Source of the DNA: Capilliphycus salinus
Lineage (GTDB): Bacteria > Cyanobacteriota > Cyanobacteriia > Cyanobacteriales > Microcoleaceae
Direction of reading: 5' to 3'
NCBI RefSeq assembly: GCF_047276495.1
Contig: NZ_CP178543.1
Span: 310,001 to 374,000, forward strand
Length of the DNA stretch: 64,000 nucleotides
In this document: positions 1 through 8,483 of the stretch, in pieces
Numbering within the stretch: the stretch's first letter is position 1
How the letters are laid out: each line of letters begins with the position of its first letter
Translations under genes and position numbers: made by a program
Notes under the pieces: generated by a model
What the model saw: the letters and a program-made list of their open reading frames with translations, nothing else
Database searches by the model: none
What the model was told of the DNA's origin: nothing

Positions 1-1
1 A

Positions 2-829
2 ATTGCGATTGTTCAAGAATTACAACGGCGTTTTCAGCTAGAGGTGTCGGTTTGTCCGCTGCGAGAAACGTTGAACCAAGGCGATCCGGTGGCGGTGATT
101 CAAACCCATTTACAACCCAATACTCGCTTATTGGCGATCAGTCATATTTTATGGAACACCGGTCAAGTTTTGCCATTGGCTGAGATTGTTAAATGTTGTC
201 ACAACCACCGAGAAGGAAAGGTGAGGGTGTTGGTGGATGCGGCGCAGTCTGTGGGGGTTTTACCGCTGAATTTAACGGCGTTGGGGGTTGACTTTTATGC
301 CTTTACCGGTCATAAATGGTGGTGCGGCCCGGAAGGTGTGGGCGGGTTTTATGCCAGTCCTGAGGCGTTAACAACTCTTAATCCCTCTTATATCGGTTGG
401 CGGGGGATTCAATACGACAAAAGCGGATATCCGGTAGACTGGAAACCGGACGCCAGACGCTATGAAGTGGCGACTTCCGCTTATCCCTTGTTTGCGGGTT
501 TGAGACGTTCAATTTCCCTGCATCACGAATGGGGAACGATAGAGGAACGTTACCAACAAATCTGTAATTTGAGTCAATATTTGTGGGAAGGACTATCGGA
601 ATTATCTCACGTTCATTGTTTAAGAACTTCTCCCCCAGAGGCGGGTTTGGTGTCGTTTCAACTGACGAATGGTTTAGTTCATAAAGCGGTTGTTGAGGCA
701 ATGGAAACGGAGAATATTTGCGTGCGAACGATTTTAAATCCCGATTGTATTCGCGCTTGCGTTCATTATTTTACCGAAAAATCCGAGATTGAACGGTTAA
801 TTATTGCGATCGCCGGAATTAATTCTTAA
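2..829 (+). CDS. PLP-dependent aminotransferase class V, cysteine/cystine lyase-like (5' partial)
   Basis: The reading frame is open from base 2, so the start codon lies upstream of the window; the GTG at 44 is only an internal valine. The motif TGHKWWCGPEGVGGFY contains the PLP-binding lysine in the form typical of cyanobacterial L-cysteine/cystine C-S lyases and isopenicillin-N-epimerase-like fold-type I enzymes. The upstream segment VLVDAAQSVGVLPL carries the aspartate that contacts the PLP ring nitrogen. Known members release sulfide or persulfide from cysteine or cystine; which substrate is used here cannot be read from the sequence. It could also be another SufS-like desulfurase, but the HKWWCGP signature argues for the lyase group. 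It ends 35 bp before the tRNA gene on the other strand, so it is convergent with it. Confidence 0.8.
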   Translation: MAIVQELQRRFQLEVSVCPLRETLNQGDPVAVIQTHLQPNTRLLAISHILWNTGQVLPLAEIVKCCHNHREGKVRVLVDAAQSVGVLPLNLTALGVDFYAFTGHKWWCGPEGVGGFYASPEALTTLNPSYIGWRGIQYDKSGYPVDWKPDARRYEVATSAYPLFAGLRRSISLHHEWGTIEERYQQICNLSQYLWEGLSELSHVHCLRTSPPEAGLVSFQLTNGLVHKAVVEAMETENICVRTILNPDCIRACVHYFTEKSEIERLIIAIAGINS

Positions 830-863
830 TAAATCGGCTAAATCGTGTGAAATCAAGATTTAA

Positions 864-937
864 CGGGTGTGGTAGGACTCGAACCTACGGCTCGCTGCTT
901 AGAAGGCAGCTACTCTATCCACCTGAGTTACACACCC
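864..937 (-). tRNA. trnR: tRNA-Arg (anticodon TCT)
   Basis: Read on the minus strand, a 7-bp acceptor stem GGGTGTG/CACACCC closes a standard cloverleaf. The anticodon stem is GCTGC/GCAGC with loop CTTCTAA, so the anticodon is TCT (arginine, AGA/AGG codons). The T arm GTAGG-TTCGAGT-CCTAC is intact. The discriminator base is G at 864, and no CCA is encoded. Confidence 0.95.
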
Positions 938-1226
938 AAGATTGCAATCAATTGCTATATTATAGCTGATCAGAGTCAAAGATAAAGTTTTCTGTTCAAT
1001 TGTGGCGATCCGATCGCCATCATCAGGAAGGTTCAGCAATTGAAACCCAATCCTTGCAACCGAGAGTGGACAAGCTTGCCTGAAACCGGGGAAGATCAAA
1101 GGTTCACTCGTGTTATTCTGGGATGAAGCTGGAATCCCCCTATTATGCTTCTAGTCGGAGGTCAGTGTTAGAGACTAAAATAACAGACACAGCCTCCAGC
1201 CCGATCCAGGAGTAGGTCAGAGTGTC

Positions 1227-1898
1227 ATGTTTATTCTGAAACGGCAGGATGTTGAAATTAAAACAATTCAACACCCAAATCGGGATCAGCAGATTCCCAT
1301 TTTGAATTATCAGGGACAAAGTTTTCGCCTGATGAAAGTGTTTACCGCCCAACAATCGGATGAAGCCAGAGCTTTTTGGCGAGATCTAACCGATAACCGA
1401 GGCAAAGCCTGTGTATTGCTTGAAGAACCTGATCGGTATAGCGTTTGGGGGAAGGTTCGCCCGGATCAACTCGTTGGCGATGGTGTCAGCAGCAGCGATA
1501 ATAAACAGTCTGCACTCATTCAAGCGTGTTTGCTGGTTTTGCAAGCCGTTTACTTTGATGTCGAAGACTTATTAGGCGCTCGCCAAGCAGGGTCTTTTGA
1601 AAAAGATTTAACCCAAATTTTTCACAAAGCAAAACTGCCCCAGACGGAAACTCCAGAGGCGGTGAAAACCTTGCTGAAAAAAGACCCCCTCGACGACCTT
1701 CAGGTTCCCCCCTGGCATGAAGATCATCTCAAGACTTTGTTAGAAGAACTTTATCAACTCGCCAAACAATATTTTGGCAATACTAGCTTTGCGGAGGGAA
1801 TAGATGAAGTGTTAGAAGAAATGAACGGCGACGATCGCGCTTACTTTATTAGTTGGCTCAATCAATCTTCTGTGGGTAAACTGTGGGCAATAGGTTAA
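1227..1898 (+). CDS. Npun_F0813 family conserved cyanobacterial protein
   Basis: A 223-residue soluble protein with no signal peptide or membrane segment. The opening MFILKRQDVEIKTIQHP and the segment QIPILNYQGQSFRLMK match what I recall of the cyanobacteria-wide Npun_F0813 family, which has no known biochemical role. The C-terminal third is acidic and helical (roughly residues 140-215). It stands alone on the plus strand after the tRNA. The ATG at 1227 is the first in frame; no strong Shine-Dalgarno sequence precedes it. The family name is from memory of the sequence pattern, not from a search. Confidence 0.75.
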   Translation: MFILKRQDVEIKTIQHPNRDQQIPILNYQGQSFRLMKVFTAQQSDEARAFWRDLTDNRGKACVLLEEPDRYSVWGKVRPDQLVGDGVSSSDNKQSALIQACLLVLQAVYFDVEDLLGARQAGSFEKDLTQIFHKAKLPQTETPEAVKTLLKKDPLDDLQVPPWHEDHLKTLLEELYQLAKQYFGNTSFAEGIDEVLEEMNGDDRAYFISWLNQSSVGKLWAIG

Positions 1899-2033
1899 GG
1901 AATGTTGAGAAAGACTCGTCGCCGTGTCTCGGATATGGGACGCTGAACTATAGACCCTACTCAAAAGTCTGGCCGGCCTGATAGGGCATCAAATCATAAT
2001 CTTTCATGTTAATTTGTCTGATATTTTATCCCT

Positions 2034-3065
2034 ATGAGTAGCACTTCACAAGAAAAATCGCTGTCGCTCTCCTCTGTGTTTTCGGCTCAGAATCTCGTGA
2101 TTTTCGGCATGATCTGGGCTGTACTGGCATTACTGTTCTTTCTACTGTTTAGTGTCACCCCCCAAGGGGAGGAGCTACCGTTATGGTACTCCATAGGTAC
2201 TTACGTCTTTGAACTGGGCGCTTTTCTCGGGGCGGCTTTAGTGTGTTATCGCAACTGGCAAAGCCCTCAAATGGTGAGCGGACGTAATGTCTGGTTGGGC
2301 TTTGGTTTGGGGTGTTTCTTTTACTTTATTGCCGGGGTATTGTTTGGAATTTGGGAATTAGTCTGGCATTTAGATCCCGATGTTTCCCTGGCCGATTTAC
2401 CCTATATCTTGAGTTACTTATTCTTGGGTTGGGGGATGGTTTTAGCCGTGACCTCCAAACGCTTGAATTTAGAAATTTGGCAGTGGGCGGCAATTTTGGG
2501 CGTGGCGGTGGCGGGTACGGCTTTGGCGATTTGGGTCGCCGATCCGTCGTTTTTTGGCTTAATTGGCTCCGAAGAACCTGTCGCCATCGAACAAGTCGCC
2601 CCAGAAGCCACCGCGACGATTAACGCTCAAAATCCTGGGGCTTCTGCACCGAACTTAGCCCCCGCCGCAGAGGAAGAAGCAGAAGAAGAAACCACCGCTC
2701 CCAGTTGGATCGTTGCTCTCGATCGCCAATTAGAGCCGCTGGCGACCTGGGTGAATCTGTTTTACATTATCGGTGATGTTTTTCTGTTGATTTTGGCAAC
2801 AGCCCTGATTTTGGCTTTTTGGGGCGGGCGTTTTTCTCAATCTTGGCGAATGATTGCCTTTGCGACTTTCTCGCTGTATGTAGCGGATATGTATTTCAAA
2901 TGGACAGATGCTCGGGTTCAAGCCGAATATGAAAGCGGGGGATTATTAGAAGTTTTCTTCGTGTTTACCGGGATTTTATTTGGTATTGGTGCGGTTTTAG
3001 AATACGACATTTCCACCCGCTCTCGTCAAAGCAGACGGGGAAGACGGGGTAGCGCGAAAAGCTAA
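2034..3065 (+). CDS. Conserved polytopic membrane protein, function unknown
   Basis: A 343-residue integral membrane protein. Hydrophobic segments are visible at about residues 22-42, 53-72, 85-108, 120-140, 147-166, 240-262, 270-287 and 305-322, suggesting about eight membrane passes. Between the fifth and sixth lies an Ala/Glu-rich acidic loop (about residues 175-225) that looks like a low-complexity linker. The C-terminus is Arg/Ser-rich (TRSRQSRRGRRGSAKS), probably cytoplasmic by the positive-inside rule. I recognise no family motif. The next gene starts about 120 bp downstream on the same strand. Confidence 0.7.
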   Translation: MSSTSQEKSLSLSSVFSAQNLVIFGMIWAVLALLFFLLFSVTPQGEELPLWYSIGTYVFELGAFLGAALVCYRNWQSPQMVSGRNVWLGFGLGCFFYFIAGVLFGIWELVWHLDPDVSLADLPYILSYLFLGWGMVLAVTSKRLNLEIWQWAAILGVAVAGTALAIWVADPSFFGLIGSEEPVAIEQVAPEATATINAQNPGASAPNLAPAAEEEAEEETTAPSWIVALDRQLEPLATWVNLFYIIGDVFLLILATALILAFWGGRFSQSWRMIAFATFSLYVADMYFKWTDARVQAEYESGGLLEVFFVFTGILFGIGAVLEYDISTRSRQSRRGRRGSAKS

Positions 3066-3184
3066 AATAGAGAGAACTGGACAAGCTCAGGATTCGTGTT
3101 TAAGACCTCTGTTTTTGAGGAACGCTCCCCTATCGATACCCAGTTTCTGATTCTCGATTCTCCGATCTCAAACCCCAAAATAGA

Positions 3185-4144
3185 ATGTCATCCTCCAAAT
3201 TATCTGACCCAGAAAAACAGGAAATTATTGAGTTGTATCAGCAGATGCCAGAGGAGACAACTATTACTCTGGCCGATCGCTATGGCGTGAGCAGTTCAAC
3301 CGTTAGGCGGGTTCTGCAAAGTGCTATCCCCAAGGATACTTATGAGAGACTAACTCAACAAAAACAACGTTTGCATCGCACAGGTAAACGTTCGACCCGC
3401 AATGCCGAAGACGCCGAAGAAACCATCTTCACCGCAACCGTTGAACCGGACGAGGACAACGACCCGCCTCAAGAAGAAGAACAATTTGAAGAAGCATCCC
3501 CTTCGTCAGATTCTTCTCCTAGCTTGAAGCGACGGCGCAAACGGTCTTCTGCTAGCGAAAATGGTGAATCGTCAGAATCAGCAAGTTCGACGACGCCGAC
3601 ACCCAAGCCGATTATTAAATCATCCGAAGATCAACCCTCCAACTCCTATTCTTCCGATCCCCCTGGTATTGGACTGATGGCTGAGGACTTTTTGCGAGAA
3701 GAATTCAGCGAGTTTGAACAGGAGGAGGACGACAACGACGAAGACGAGGACGAGGACTATATCGAGGATGATACCGATGACGAGGACGAAGGAGAACAGT
3801 TCTTTTCTTCCTCTTTGTCAATGGCTCGATCGGCTCTGGTTAAAATCTTACCCCTAACGGAAGCCGAACTCCCCAAAACCTGCTATCTGGTCATTGATCG
3901 CTCGGCGGAATTGGTTGCTAAACCTTTAAAAGCCTTTAGCGAGTTAGGACAAATTCCCCCGGATGAGGTTCACGAAAAGACCTTACCCGTGTTTGATAAT
4001 CATCGGGTCGCCAGTCGCTTTTCAGCCCGCAACCAACGAGTGTTTAAAGTTCCGGATACTCGTTTGCTGCAAAAAGCGGCTCCTTGTTTGCAAGCTAAGG
4101 GAATTACTCGACTGTTAATTGATGGTCAAGTTTATCGATTTTAG
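3185..4144 (+). CDS. HTH-domain protein with a long acidic linker
   Basis: A 319-residue protein in three parts. Residues 5-50 form a helix-turn-helix (KQEIIELYQQ, then ITLADRYGVSSSTVRRVL), like the HTH of Hin/resolvase or transposase families. Residues 60-205 are a low-complexity linker rich in Ser, Pro, Glu and Asp, with a nearly pure Asp/Glu run around residues 178-200. Residues 208-319 are a folded-looking conserved C-terminal domain that ends in LLIDGQVYRF. It precedes hfq on the same strand, with a terminator-like hairpin between them. A DNA-binding regulator is the simplest reading; no target can be inferred. No transposase catalytic domain is present. Confidence 0.7.
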   Translation: MSSSKLSDPEKQEIIELYQQMPEETTITLADRYGVSSSTVRRVLQSAIPKDTYERLTQQKQRLHRTGKRSTRNAEDAEETIFTATVEPDEDNDPPQEEEQFEEASPSSDSSPSLKRRRKRSSASENGESSESASSTTPTPKPIIKSSEDQPSNSYSSDPPGIGLMAEDFLREEFSEFEQEEDDNDEDEDEDYIEDDTDDEDEGEQFFSSSLSMARSALVKILPLTEAELPKTCYLVIDRSAELVAKPLKAFSELGQIPPDEVHEKTLPVFDNHRVASRFSARNQRVFKVPDTRLLQKAAPCLQAKGITRLLIDGQVYRF

Positions 4145-4153
4145 CCTTTTCCT

Positions 4154-4190
4154 CGCCCTAAATCTAGGATTCTAGGGCGGGTTTATCTTT
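4154..4190 (+). terminator. Candidate intrinsic terminator after the HTH gene
   Basis: A 7-bp stem CGCCCTA (4154-4160) / TAGGGCG (4173-4179) with a 12-nt loop is followed by a T-rich tract. It lies 10 bp after the stop codon of the HTH gene and before hfq, so hfq probably has its own promoter in the remaining 65 bp. Confidence 0.5.
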
Positions 4191-4254
4191 CTATTTTCCG
4201 ATTTGTGGAAACGTTTTGTGACTCTAATCTTTCACCTCCAACCTAAGAGCGATC

Positions 4255-4467
4255 ATGTCTGATTTTGATACGGGTTTACCGAGTATTCGCCAAGTACAAA
4301 CCTATACCCAAGATAAACAACCGATCGAAGTTAAACTGTTAACTAACGATCTCCTCGTCGGTACGGTATTTTGGCAAGACAATAACTGTATTTGTCTGCA
4401 AGATGAACAGCAGCAACCGATCCTGATTTGGCGACAGGCGATCGCTTACATCAAACCCAAAAGCTAA
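4255..4467 (+). CDS. hfq: Cyanobacterial Hfq-like RNA chaperone
   Basis: A 70-residue Sm-fold protein. The pattern LPSIRQVQTYTQDKQPIEVKLL, then VGTVFWQDNNCICL and AIAYIKPKS matches cyanobacterial Hfq, in which the usual Sm2 YKHA motif is replaced by AIAYI. In Synechocystis the homologue binds the pilus ATPase PilB1 and is needed for phototactic motility, and its RNA-binding surface differs from that of E. coli Hfq; that is family knowledge. Its stop codon overlaps the stop of the convergent antiporter gene by 3 bp, so the two transcripts run into each other. Confidence 0.9.
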   Translation: MSDFDTGLPSIRQVQTYTQDKQPIEVKLLTNDLLVGTVFWQDNNCICLQDEQQQPILIWRQAIAYIKPKS

Positions 4468-6827
4468 AGGGTAGCCGGTTGTTTGGTTTCGCTAGGATTG
4501 CTTTCAACTTTTGTAGATGATTTAGAAGATGTTGCTGTTTTAGCATTCCCGGAAGTGGTAATCGGAATCAAATCGCAACGAACCTGATTGAGATTTTGAA
4601 ACCCTCCGCAAAGTAACAAATGATCCCCTGTTTGTAAGTCCATTGTCGGATGAGGCCAACGCAAGAATTTTCCCTGACGGCGTAAAGCTTGCACCTGGAC
4701 GCTGTAGCGTCTGAGTAAATCAATTTCGGCTAAAGTTTTCCCGACTGCGGGACTATTTTCGAGGATAACTAACCACTGACAAGACACACTTTCAGAGGGA
4801 AGTTTAACCTCTCCTTTTGCCAATAAATCTAAAATATTTAAAGCTTCCGGTTCTCCCACTAATAACAGGCGATCGCCTTTTTTCAGCGTCGTATTACTAT
4901 CAGGATAATCGAATTCTTCCCCGTTTGATCGACGAATTGCCATCACACTCACCCCGCTGAGATGGCGCAAATCGGTTTGTTGAATGGTCATTCCTTCTAA
5001 GGGAGAATCTTCCGGAAGATTATACCATTTACTGTTCATATTTTGCGCCGCTTGTTGTAAATTTCGAGAAATTTGTACGGGAGATGCTTCCGGGCGCAAA
5101 TCGAGGTAATGACTGTTGCGAATTTTCTGGGTTTGCTGTTGAATATGATTGAGCGCCAATCCCATACTCAATAACAAATGAGTCGATAATTCTAAACTAG
5201 CTTCAAATTCCGGTTGTACCACTTCTTTGGCGCCCAAATGATACAACAGTTCAATATCTTTATCTCGATAAGCAACAACGGTAATATCCAAATCCGGCGA
5301 ATATTCTAGCGATCGCTTCAAACAAAGTCGAGTATTCATCGGGTCGGAAAGGGCGATCGCCACTGCACAGGCGCGATCAACTCCGGCAGTTTCTAACACG
5401 TGAGAACTCGCTGCATTCCCATATAAATAAGGAATTTTTGCCGCGCGTAATTCTTGAATTGTTCGTTCGGAATGATCGATAACCACAACCGGATAATTAT
5501 GATTTCTGAGGATTTGTACCAAATTTCGTCCGACCCGTCCGTAACCACAAACAATCACATGATTTTGTTGGGGTAAATCATCAGAAATAGCAATCGGTAA
5601 AGACGTTTCTTCTAAAAGCGCAAACAACCAAGGCACATTTTCCATCCAATCTAACAGACGGGGAATCAGTTGTAAAACAAAAGGCGTAATCACTAAAGTC
5701 ACGGCCGTTGTTCCTAAAATCAGGAGATAAACCCGACGAGAAACTAAACCTAAACTCTGACCTGCACTGGCGAGAACAAAGGAAAATTCACCGATTTGAG
5801 CCAATCCTAAACCCGCAAGAATTGAACTTTTCAGCGTATAGCCAAAAGTGCGAACAATCGGAATAATGAGTAAAGATTTTCCGATCACAACCAGAAACAC
5901 TAATCCTAAAATCAGTTCTAAATGTTGCCACAGAAAAACCGGATCAATTAACATCCCAACCGCAACAAAAAATAAAGCCGCAAAAATATCCCGCAGGGGT
6001 TCAACATAAGTCAGAGTTTGATCGGCATATTCAACCTCCGAAATCATCAAACCCGCCACAAAAGCGCCCATTTCAATAGAAAAGCCCAAATGTTCGGTTA
6101 ATAAGGCAATTCCCAAACATAAAACCACCACACCCAATAAAAACAATTCTCGGCTTTCGGTGCGAGCCAAAAAACGCAATAATGAGGGAATCACCCAAAT
6201 TCCGGCCGCCACCGCACCGAGGGCAAATAAGCCAATCAGTAACAGACTTCGCCCCACTGCCAAACCGATGGCTTCAACGGGTTGATCTAAAGCCGGAAGA
6301 ACGGCTAACATTAGCCCCAAGGCTAAATCCTGCACCACCAAAATTCCTAACATGACTTGACCGTGAGGCGTGGTGGTTTCGTTGCGTTCCATCAAGCATT
6401 TGAGGACAACCGCAGTGGAGGACAGCGATAAAATTGCCCCCAAAAAGATCCCTTGAACTGGAGAACTGACCCAACCCATGACCCCAGAAACAACGGTTGT
6501 GAGAAGCATGGTTAGGATAATTTGTAAACCCCCTCCCCCCAAACTGATGGCTTGGACTTTCTTGAGTTCGGCAAAGGAAAATTCGACGCCCAAAGCGAAC
6601 AGCAGAAAGGCGACCCCAAACTGGGCAAGGGTTTCGACTTGTATTAATTCTTTGATCACACCCAGTCCAGAAGGGCCGATGATCATACCGCCAATGAGAT
6701 AACCCAACAGGGCGGGTTGTTTCAGCAAAGAGGCGAGCAAACCCCCGGCGGTGGCGGCGGCGAGTACGAGAACTAAATCAACAATTAATCTAAAGTCTTC
6801 TGGCACGGATTTTAAATAAAGCGACAA
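4464..6827 (-). CDS. CPA2-family cation:proton antiporter with TrkA-N and TrkA-C domains
   Basis: A 787-residue protein with 12-13 membrane segments in the first 395 residues (PF00999-like Na+/H+ exchanger domain), then a NAD-binding TrkA-N domain from about residue 424 (HVIVCGYGRVGRNLV, GxGxxG). Two TrkA-C-like domains follow, near residues 590-665 and 690-755 (each ends in GDRLLLVG or GDHLLLCGG). This is the KefB/KefC-like architecture, regulated by nucleotide or ligand binding to the cytoplasmic domains. Substrate K+ or Na+ cannot be decided from sequence. The start ATG at 6827 gives an N-terminus (MSLYLKSVPEDFRLIVDLVLVL) running straight into the first membrane helix. The gene stands alone and is convergent with hfq. 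Confidence 0.88.
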   Translation of the reverse strand: MSLYLKSVPEDFRLIVDLVLVLAAATAGGLLASLLKQPALLGYLIGGMIIGPSGLGVIKELIQVETLAQFGVAFLLFALGVEFSFAELKKVQAISLGGGGLQIILTMLLTTVVSGVMGWVSSPVQGIFLGAILSLSSTAVVLKCLMERNETTTPHGQVMLGILVVQDLALGLMLAVLPALDQPVEAIGLAVGRSLLLIGLFALGAVAAGIWVIPSLLRFLARTESRELFLLGVVVLCLGIALLTEHLGFSIEMGAFVAGLMISEVEYADQTLTYVEPLRDIFAALFFVAVGMLIDPVFLWQHLELILGLVFLVVIGKSLLIIPIVRTFGYTLKSSILAGLGLAQIGEFSFVLASAGQSLGLVSRRVYLLILGTTAVTLVITPFVLQLIPRLLDWMENVPWLFALLEETSLPIAISDDLPQQNHVIVCGYGRVGRNLVQILRNHNYPVVVIDHSERTIQELRAAKIPYLYGNAASSHVLETAGVDRACAVAIALSDPMNTRLCLKRSLEYSPDLDITVVAYRDKDIELLYHLGAKEVVQPEFEASLELSTHLLLSMGLALNHIQQQTQKIRNSHYLDLRPEASPVQISRNLQQAAQNMNSKWYNLPEDSPLEGMTIQQTDLRHLSGVSVMAIRRSNGEEFDYPDSNTTLKKGDRLLLVGEPEALNILDLLAKGEVKLPSESVSCQWLVILENSPAVGKTLAEIDLLRRYSVQVQALRRQGKFLRWPHPTMDLQTGDHLLLCGGFQNLNQVRCDLIPITTSGNAKTATSSKSSTKVESNPSETKQPATL

Positions 6828-7279
6828 AATGTAACAGCGTGTTAATTAAATATTAGAGTAGCAACTTTAAGATGGGACTGCTATTTGAACAGGGAACACC
6901 GGAACAGGTGTCGGGTGTCGGGTATCGGTGTAGGGGCGGGTTCTGTAATCGGCGTTTGTTACCCACAGACAACTGATCTAAACCCGCCCCGGTTGTAGGG
7001 GCGGGTTCTGTAATCGGCGTTTGTTACCCACAGACAACTGATCTAAACCCGCCCCCTCCTCAGAAGAAATTGTGAGGTTACTGATAACTGCTAACTGTAA
7101 ACACTGGTGAGGTGGTGAGGTGGTGACTGTAAAGGGGCGGGTTTATGTAACTTATTTTGTGGGTAACATAGATTTACTCACCAAGCCGCCCCTACAAAAG
7201 TATTACCTCTAGCAAGATTGTCTGTTGCCTATTCCCTATTGCCTATTGGCTAATAAGTGCTGAGTGTAAAGAGGTTTGA
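6828..7279. repeat. Intergenic region filled with GGGGCGGGTT inverted-repeat elements
   Basis: The 452-bp gap holds no gene. Two copies of a 61-bp element (6930-6990 and 6995-7055), identical by eye, begin GTAGGGGCGGGTT and end AACCCGCCCC, so each can fold into a long hairpin. A third diverged copy spans 7133-7195 (GGGGCGGGTTT...GCCGCCCCTAC). Short tandem GGTGA/GGTGAGGT motifs lie near 7104-7125, and the phrase TTGCCTATTCCCTATTGCC near 7226 recurs upstream of ctaE (40510) and in part near 43255. The same element occurs at six or more other places in this window. Confidence 0.85.
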
Positions 7280-8200
7280 ATGGAAATGTTAAATTTATTG
7301 GACTTTTCTGCTTTTGGAATACAGAGTTGGAGAAAATGGCGCTGGCTGAAAAGCTTGATGCTAGCTTTGATTACGCTCAGTTTGGCGATCGCGCTTCCGG
7401 CGACGGCTAGTTTTCAAGTTCAGGTGAAACCGTCTTCTCCGCAGTTGGGGGATACGATCTCGGTAAGTATGAATGCAACGGGAAATTTACCGAGTTCTAA
7501 CCCAACGGTTGTTTTAAATGGCAAGACTTATCCGATGTTTTCCGTCGGTGGAAACCGCTATCGGGCGTTAGTTCCGACTACACCGTTGGAGCGGGGGGGA
7601 TCTCGACAACTGATCGTTAGCGACGGGAGTCAACAACAGAATGTTAGCGTACAGGTACGCGATCGCAGTTTCCCTACCCAGTCTATTTGGCTCTCAGACG
7701 ATAAGAATAGCATTCAGGGGACTGATTATGAGTTTGACCGAGTTGATGCGTTTAAAGCCCTGGTAACGCCGGAAAAATACTGGAATGGGCCGTTTCTGCG
7801 ACCGAGCGAGGGTTATGTCAGTACCATTTATGGGGTGCGTCGCTATTATAACGGTGAATTTGCCGAAGATTATTATCACCGAGGGGTTGACTATGCGGCG
7901 GGTACGGGAACGCCAGTGGTGGCGCCGGCCGGCGGTCGTGTGGCGTTGGTGGGGTTGGAGTCCCAAGGTTTTGAACTGCATGGAAATACGGTGGGGATCG
8001 ATCATGGTCAAGGGGTGGCGAGTATTTTGATTCATCTCAGTCGGGTTGATGTTAAAGAAGGGGATATGGTGCAAGCGGGTCAAGTCATCGGTGGAGTGGG
8101 TTCGACGGGCATTTCCACCGGGCCGCATTTGCACTGGGGGTTATATGTTCACGCTCAGGCGGTCGATCCGGTACCTTGGCGATATGAAGGGGTAGAGTAG
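7280..8200 (+). CDS. M23-family (LytM-type) metallopeptidase, exported
   Basis: A 306-residue protein with an N-terminal hydrophobic export segment (about residues 24-44, LMLALITLSLAIALPATAS, likely cleaved after an Ala-X-Ala-like site). An Ig-like beta domain (45-125) and a C-terminal M23 peptidase domain (about 185-300) follow. The zinc ligands are visible as H and D in YHRGVDYAAGTGTPV and the H-x-H in GPHLHWGLYVH. M23 enzymes cut peptide bridges of peptidoglycan in the periplasm. All the metal ligands look intact, so an active enzyme is expected rather than a degenerate EnvC/NlpD-type activator. The longest start at 7280 is kept; the next Met is two codons later. Confidence 0.85.
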   Translation: MEMLNLLDFSAFGIQSWRKWRWLKSLMLALITLSLAIALPATASFQVQVKPSSPQLGDTISVSMNATGNLPSSNPTVVLNGKTYPMFSVGGNRYRALVPTTPLERGGSRQLIVSDGSQQQNVSVQVRDRSFPTQSIWLSDDKNSIQGTDYEFDRVDAFKALVTPEKYWNGPFLRPSEGYVSTIYGVRRYYNGEFAEDYYHRGVDYAAGTGTPVVAPAGGRVALVGLESQGFELHGNTVGIDHGQGVASILIHLSRVDVKEGDMVQAGQVIGGVGSTGISTGPHLHWGLYVHAQAVDPVPWRYEGVE

Positions 8201-8315
8201 GAGAAGATACTGGGGAGTGATTGCGATGGGCAGATGTTCGCTCCCAATCAAGAATCTTAACGCGATCGTAGAAAATGTTTTGATAAAATAGGGTTAATCG
8301 CAATTACGACCCCCG

Positions 8316-8366
8316 CAGCCATTTTTAATGGGTTTCCCCGTCGTTAATCACGGGGAAAATTGGCTG
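8316..8366 (+). other. Strong hairpin upstream of the glycosyltransferase cluster
   Basis: A perfect 9-bp stem TTTCCCCGT (8333-8341) / ACGGGGAAA (8350-8358) with an 8-nt loop. It can be extended by an outer CAGCCA/TGGCTG pair. It sits between the peptidase gene and the first glycosyltransferase and could end the former or form part of the latter's leader; there is no clear T-tract on the plus strand. Confidence 0.45.
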
Positions 8367-8483
8367 TTAGTCGTTGCTCGTTCGGGGTTCATGGGTATAG
8401 CCCGTCAGGAACTTTGAACCCCTAAAATGGAAGATTTCAGGGTGCGGGCTTGTTGGGTAATTCTTGATAAACTCAATGGTTAA

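Noticed and set aside
7694..8134. 146-codon minus-strand ORF inside the M23 peptidase gene
   Set aside because: It is the antisense shadow of a gene with clear catalytic motifs.
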